DNA of 64,000 bases, taken from NCBI GenBank assembly GCA_964588705.1, contig CAZPQV010000005.1, forward strand, positions 1 through 64,000, given 5' to 3'. The notes below the pieces were generated by a model. That model was not told the origin of the DNA, did no database searches, and saw nothing but the letters and a program-made list of their open reading frames with translations. The position numbers and the translations under genes are program-made. The DNA is from CAZPQV01 sp964588705. GTDB lineage: Bacteria > Bacteroidota > Bacteroidia > Flavobacteriales > Weeksellaceae. Below, in pieces: positions 61,038 to 64,000 of the stretch; the first letter of the stretch is position 1, and every line of letters starts with the position of its first letter.

Positions 61038-61535
61038 TTATGGATTCAGATCTTCATAAGTTGGGCCATAAAGTCCCGGAATTCTGTTTCCCGTTGTTCT
61101 TAGATGTGCAACGATTTCTCCACGGTGGTGATAAAGATGGTTGTATAGAAAACCTCTTGCCATAACCGCTTTTGGCGCTGGTCCAATTAAAGTTTGTTCT
61201 CCCGAAACCAATGACCAGTCGTTGAAATATTTACTTTCGTCCGAATTTTCAAGAACTTCTTTGGCCTGTTTGTAATTTTCTTCAAATTCATTCAGGATGT
61301 TGGCAGAAGTCAGTTCATATTTTTTAGATTCCAAGGTATTGATATCAAACTTATCGTAATTGAATGTTCCATCGAACCAGCTGTAGATATTTGCAACGTG
61401 CTGCGCAAGTTGTCCCAAAGACCACAGATGAGGTTGTGGCTTATAATCAATCGCAGAATCAGGGATGGCCTTTAAAAGCTTTCTTGTGTTTTCCGCTTCG
61501 TATTCGAATTCGTTCAGTAATGCTTGTTTTAACAT
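61038..61535 (-). CDS. DinB family protein
   Basis: A 165-residue four-helix protein of the DinB/YfiT fold. Three metal-ligand histidines are apparent: LGQLAQHVANIYSW (about residue 47), FLYNHLYHHRGEIVAHLR (about 127-144). Related proteins act as thiol transferases with bacillithiol or mycothiol, or have unknown roles; substrate not told by sequence. Terminator follows. Confidence 0.88.
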   Translation of the reverse strand: MLKQALLNEFEYEAENTRKLLKAIPDSAIDYKPQPHLWSLGQLAQHVANIYSWFDGTFNYDKFDINTLESKKYELTSANILNEFEENYKQAKEVLENSDESKYFNDWSLVSGEQTLIGPAPKAVMARGFLYNHLYHHRGEIVAHLRTTGNRIPGLYGPTYEDLNP

Positions 61536-61615
61536 AATAGTATCTTTTTTGGAAGGATAAAAATAACACTTTTAGACTTTATACTTGCATATTGAAAGTT
61601 AAATTTTATTAATTA

Positions 61616-62128
61616 TTACTCTTCAAGATAAACCAGTTCATTTCCGTGATCTTCCTCCAAAGACGTGAGCAATTTAGCTGTTTTTGTTTTTTCAAAAAGA
61701 TTACCAATAAAGAAATTGATTTCGAAAAACTGACGGTGGATTCCCGGGAGCATTTCCATAAAAAGATCCATTCCAACCTGATTGTTGTGGAGATCCATTT
61801 TGGTTTCCAAAGGAAGATTTGGAAACAGTTCCTCGTGCATATCTGTAAATTTTTTGCAGAATGCTAAAGCTTTTTGAGGTGAGGAGATTTTGCAGCAATA
61901 CATCATGACGACGGAAGTCCAAAGTGCATGGCGAAAGGCATTTCCAATGCCGTTTGTAGAACTGGTATCAGGAAAATACTTTTCGGCAGTAGTATAAGTT
62001 CTGAATGTTGCGAAAGTTGCAAGAATTGTAAAAAGAGGATGACGAAGCACCAAGCCCGCAAGCCGCATCAGCTTGTCGAAGGACAAACGGCGGATGGAAC
62101 GGTAAAATATTTTTGCGGTACTTCTCAT
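61616..62128 (-). CDS. DUF6973 domain-containing protein
   Basis: A 170-residue protein with a conserved NAFRHALWTSVVMMY motif (about residues 64-78), KFTDMHEEL and KMDLHNNQVGMDLFMEM (about 111-127), matching DUF6973. The His, Asp and Glu residues look like a possible metal site; no function is known. The N-terminal part (about 20-40) has a membrane-like helix. Single gene, upstream of which lies the terminator of accD. Confidence 0.75.
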   Translation of the reverse strand: MRSTAKIFYRSIRRLSFDKLMRLAGLVLRHPLFTILATFATFRTYTTAEKYFPDTSSTNGIGNAFRHALWTSVVMMYCCKISSPQKALAFCKKFTDMHEELFPNLPLETKMDLHNNQVGMDLFMEMLPGIHRQFFEINFFIGNLFEKTKTAKLLTSLEEDHGNELVYLEE

Positions 62129-62133
62129 AAAAC

Positions 62134-62159
62134 AAATCTCACCTAATAAGGTGAGATTT
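62134..62159 (-). terminator. Terminator after accD
   Basis: A perfect 11-bp stem (AAATCTCACCT and complement; arms 62134-62144 and 62149-62159) with loop AATA. accD reads leftwards and stops 24 bp before it. Confidence 0.82.
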
Positions 62160-62182
62160 TTATCATTTTGTTACAATTGTTA

Positions 62183-63034
62183 TTATGCATGAACCAAAAG
62201 CGAAACGGTTTTTGCAACGGTTTCTTTAGCTTCCGTTCGTTTCACAATGAAATCTACAAATCCTTTTTCAATTAAAAATTCTGAAGTTTGGAATCCTTCC
62301 GGAAGGTCTTTACCAATGGTTTCGCGAATTACACGAGGTCCCGCAAATCCAATAAGCGCACCTGGTTCTGCCATAATAATATCGGCAGTCATTGCGAACG
62401 AAGCGGTAATGCCACCAAAAGTTGGGTCACACAGATAAGCAATATATGGCAGTCCTTCATCCGAAAGCTGAGCCAGTTTACTCTGCACTTTTGCCAACTG
62501 CATCAGCGAAAAAGCAGCTTCCTGCATTCTTGCACCACCCGACTGACAGATAATCATGTAAGGAAGTTTGTTCTTGATACAGTAATCAACCGCACGTCTG
62601 ATTTTTTCGCCCATCACCGAACCAAGTGAGCCTCCGATGAAAGCAAAGTCCATACACGAAATCACCATTTCGTTGCCACCTACTTTTCCAACCGCATTTC
62701 GGATGGAGTCGTTCAGTTTGGTTTTGGCTTTTACCTCTTTCAGACGGTCTGTGTAAGCTTTAGTATCTTTAAACTTCAGCATATCAACACTTTCTACTCC
62801 GGAATCAAGTTCCTTATATTCATTATTGTCAAAGAACATTTCGAAGAACTCGTTGCTTCCGATTCTCACGTGGAAACCGTCTTCAGGCGAAACAAAATTG
62901 TTTCTTTTCAGTTCCTCGTGTTCCACAATTTTTCCTGAGGGAGTTTTGTGCCATAGTCCTTTCGGCACATCTTTCTTCTCTTCTGTGGAAGTGGTGATAT
63001 TTTTTGCTTTTCTTTTAAACCAGTCGAATGCCAT
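62183..63034 (-). CDS. accD: Acetyl-CoA carboxylase carboxyltransferase subunit beta, without zinc ribbon
   Basis: Transfers the carboxyl group from biotin to acetyl-CoA, the first step of fatty acid synthesis, with AccA. The 283-residue protein has the crotonase-like core: [16 protein letters not shown] (about residues 131-146), [40 protein letters not shown] and [19 protein letters not shown]. The N-terminal zinc ribbon positions read WHKTPSG and VSPEDGFH where E. coli AccD has CxxC and CPxC, so the four zinc cysteines are gone (Thr31, Gly34, Ser49, Asp52 by alignment by eye). This seems general in flavobacteria. Confidence 0.96.
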   Translation of the reverse strand: MAFDWFKRKAKNITTSTEEKKDVPKGLWHKTPSGKIVEHEELKRNNFVSPEDGFHVRIGSNEFFEMFFDNNEYKELDSGVESVDMLKFKDTKAYTDRLKEVKAKTKLNDSIRNAVGKVGGNEMVISCMDFAFIGGSLGSVMGEKIRRAVDYCIKNKLPYMIICQSGGARMQEAAFSLMQLAKVQSKLAQLSDEGLPYIAYLCDPTFGGITASFAMTADIIMAEPGALIGFAGPRVIRETIGKDLPEGFQTSEFLIEKGFVDFIVKRTEAKETVAKTVSLLVHA

Positions 63035-63071
63035 TTAATTGAAATTTAAAAATTATAGATTTCGTGGTTTG

Positions 63072-63079
63072 CAAATTTA
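63072..63079 (-). promoter_or_regulatory. -7 promoter element for accD
   Basis: The minus strand reads TAAATTTG (exact TAnnTTTG), 38 bp upstream of the accD ATG. It could mark an internal promoter between fba and accD. No -33 TTTG seen. Confidence 0.4.
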
Positions 63080-63135
63080 ATGTATAAATTCTATTATGCT
63101 GAAAATAATTTAGAATTTATATTTCAAATCTGTAA

Positions 63136-64000
63136 TTACTTAAGGGTGTTTACGTTGTTAAGGTCTTCAAATGCCTCAACCAAACGAGTTACGAATGTTT
63201 CTTCTCCTTTTCTTACCCAAACTCTTGGATCGTAGAACTTCTTGTTCGGTTTGTCATCACCTTCAGGGTTACCGATTTGAGTTTTCAGGTATTCGGCTTT
63301 TTCGCCCATATAATCGCGGATTCCTTCTGTGTAAGCAAACTGAAGGTCGGTATCGATATTCATTTTAACAACACCATAATCGATTGCCTCTCTGATTTCT
63401 TCAAGTGAAGATCCTGAACCTCCGTGGAATACGAAATTGATTGGTTTCTCACCGGTTCCGAATTTCTCCTGAACATATTTCTGAGAATTATCAAGGATTT
63501 TTGGAGTCAGTTTTACGTTTCCAGGTTTGTAAACACCGTGAACGTTACCAAATGCAGCAGCAACTGTGAAGTTTGGAGAAATGGCTTTCAGTCTTTCGTA
63601 AGCGTAAGCCACTTCTGAAGGTTGTGTATATAATTTAGAAGAATCTACTCCTGTATTGTCAACACCGTCTTCTTCACCTCCGGTTACACCAAGTTCGATC
63701 TCAAGTGTCATTCCCATTTTTGCCATTCTTTCGAAGTATTTTGCGGAAATATCCATGTTTTCTTCGATTGGTTCTTCCGAAAGGTCAAGCATGTGAGAAG
63801 AGTAAAGAGTTTTACCGGTTTGCTTGAAGAATTCTTCGTTGGCATCCATCAGTCCGTCAATCCAAGGAAGAAGTTTTTTCGCACAGTGGTCGGTATGCAA
63901 AATTACCGTTGCACCATAAGCTTCTGCTAAAGTGTGGATGTGTTTTGCTCCGGCGATACCTCCTAAAATTGCTGCTTTCTGTCCGTCGTTGCTCAGTCCT
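63136..64000 (-). CDS. fba: Class II fructose-bisphosphate aldolase (5' end outside window)
   Basis: Cleaves fructose 1,6-bisphosphate to two triose phosphates using zinc. The visible 288 codons run off the right edge; the ORF from 63900 starts internally at a Met (MHTDHCAKKLLP) and the frame continues upstream with SNDGQKAAILGGIAGAKHIH. Metal ligands include HTDHCAKK (His pair), a Glu in EIELGVTGGEEDGVDN and the phosphate loop FVFHGGSGSSLEEIREAIDYG then KMNIDTDLQFAYTEGIRDYM. This is the FbaA type. About 65-70 N-terminal residues are missing by comparison with the family. Confidence 0.96.
   Translation of the reverse strand, partial: GLSNDGQKAAILGGIAGAKHIHTLAEAYGATVILHTDHCAKKLLPWIDGLMDANEEFFKQTGKTLYSSHMLDLSEEPIEENMDISAKYFERMAKMGMTLEIELGVTGGEEDGVDNTGVDSSKLYTQPSEVAYAYERLKAISPNFTVAAAFGNVHGVYKPGNVKLTPKILDNSQKYVQEKFGTGEKPINFVFHGGSGSSLEEIREAIDYGVVKMNIDTDLQFAYTEGIRDYMGEKAEYLKTQIGNPEGDDKPNKKFYDPRVWVRKGEETFVTRLVEAFEDLNNVNTLK

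Noticed and set aside
1..64000. CRISPR arrays, tRNA or rRNA genes, prophage and complete insertion sequences
   Set aside because: Looked for by eye on both strands; no regular spacer-repeat array, clover-leaf gene with CCA-type end, transposase or phage structural gene was recognised. A covariance search could still find a small RNA.

Overview
This is a 64 kb stretch of chromosome from a member of the Bacteroidota, most likely a flavobacterium of the Chryseobacterium group (Weeksellaceae). The evidence is AT-rich DNA, few Shine-Dalgarno sequences, several promoters of the Bacteroidota form (TTTG, about 19 nt, TAnnTTTG), a flavobacterial version of AccD, an EF-G2 paralogue, 2TM-domain proteins, and MurE with the DNPR motif of meso-diaminopimelate peptidoglycan. 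The assignment rests on protein and promoter style only. No rRNA, tRNA, CRISPR array, prophage or intact insertion sequence was seen. A run of ten N (27604-27613) shows this is a gapped assembly.

Layout. 1-6.6 kb: pgk (minus), then a 650 bp AT-rich non-coding region with four DnaA-box-like nonamers (candidate replication origin), then rpiB, rnr, a LysE-type exporter, an LD-carboxypeptidase gene broken by one in-frame stop, and yraN. 6.6-10.8 kb: sodC and a compact signalling operon with four small 2TM proteins, a LytS-type histidine kinase fused to a fifth 2TM domain, and a LytTR response regulator. A 14-bp direct repeat with 21-bp period sits just upstream of the operon promoter and looks like a LytTR operator. 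10.8-29.8 kb: housekeeping and hypothetical genes (mnmA, a prolyl oligopeptidase, a large AsmA-like protein, a nucleotide-sugar epimerase, secA, a ROK kinase, msrA, engB and others).

29.9-46.0 kb: a complete division and cell wall (dcw) cluster in the order mraZ-rsmH-ftsL-pbp-murE-mraY-murD-ftsW-murG-murC-ftsQ-ftsA-ftsZ. It has a clear MraZ operator, and short repeat elements sit in several gene junctions. 46.0-52.0 kb: yqeY, a bacilliredoxin, a four-helix-bundle protein gene lying between two inverted heptamer-repeat tracts, a SpmA/SpmB-like membrane protein, and an EF-G2-type elongation factor that lacks the catalytic histidine.

52.1-58.5 kb: an Rrf2-controlled island rich in diiron and Fe-S repair domains. 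It encodes a protein with three DUF2249 domains fused to an RIC-type hemerythrin, a type-II NADH dehydrogenase-like flavoprotein, a stand-alone hemerythrin, a DUF1858-DUF2249-DUF2249 protein, a 12-helix His-rich membrane protein and a DUF59 Fe-S assembly factor. Two copies of one 28-bp sequence lie upstream of the regulator and of the first structural gene. I infer a nitric-oxide or oxidative Fe-S damage response. 58.5-64 kb: yggS, an M14 peptidase, DinB, a DUF6973 protein, accD without its zinc ribbon, and the 3' part of a class II aldolase gene cut by the window edge.

The most unusual signals are: (i) the 2TM/LytS/LytTR operon with its operator; (ii) the Rrf2-hemerythrin-DUF2249 island with a shared operator; (iii) degenerate tandem repeats with a strict 7-bp period but different unit sequences at several intergenic loci; (iv) the candidate oriC; and (v) the EF-G2 with a replaced catalytic residue.
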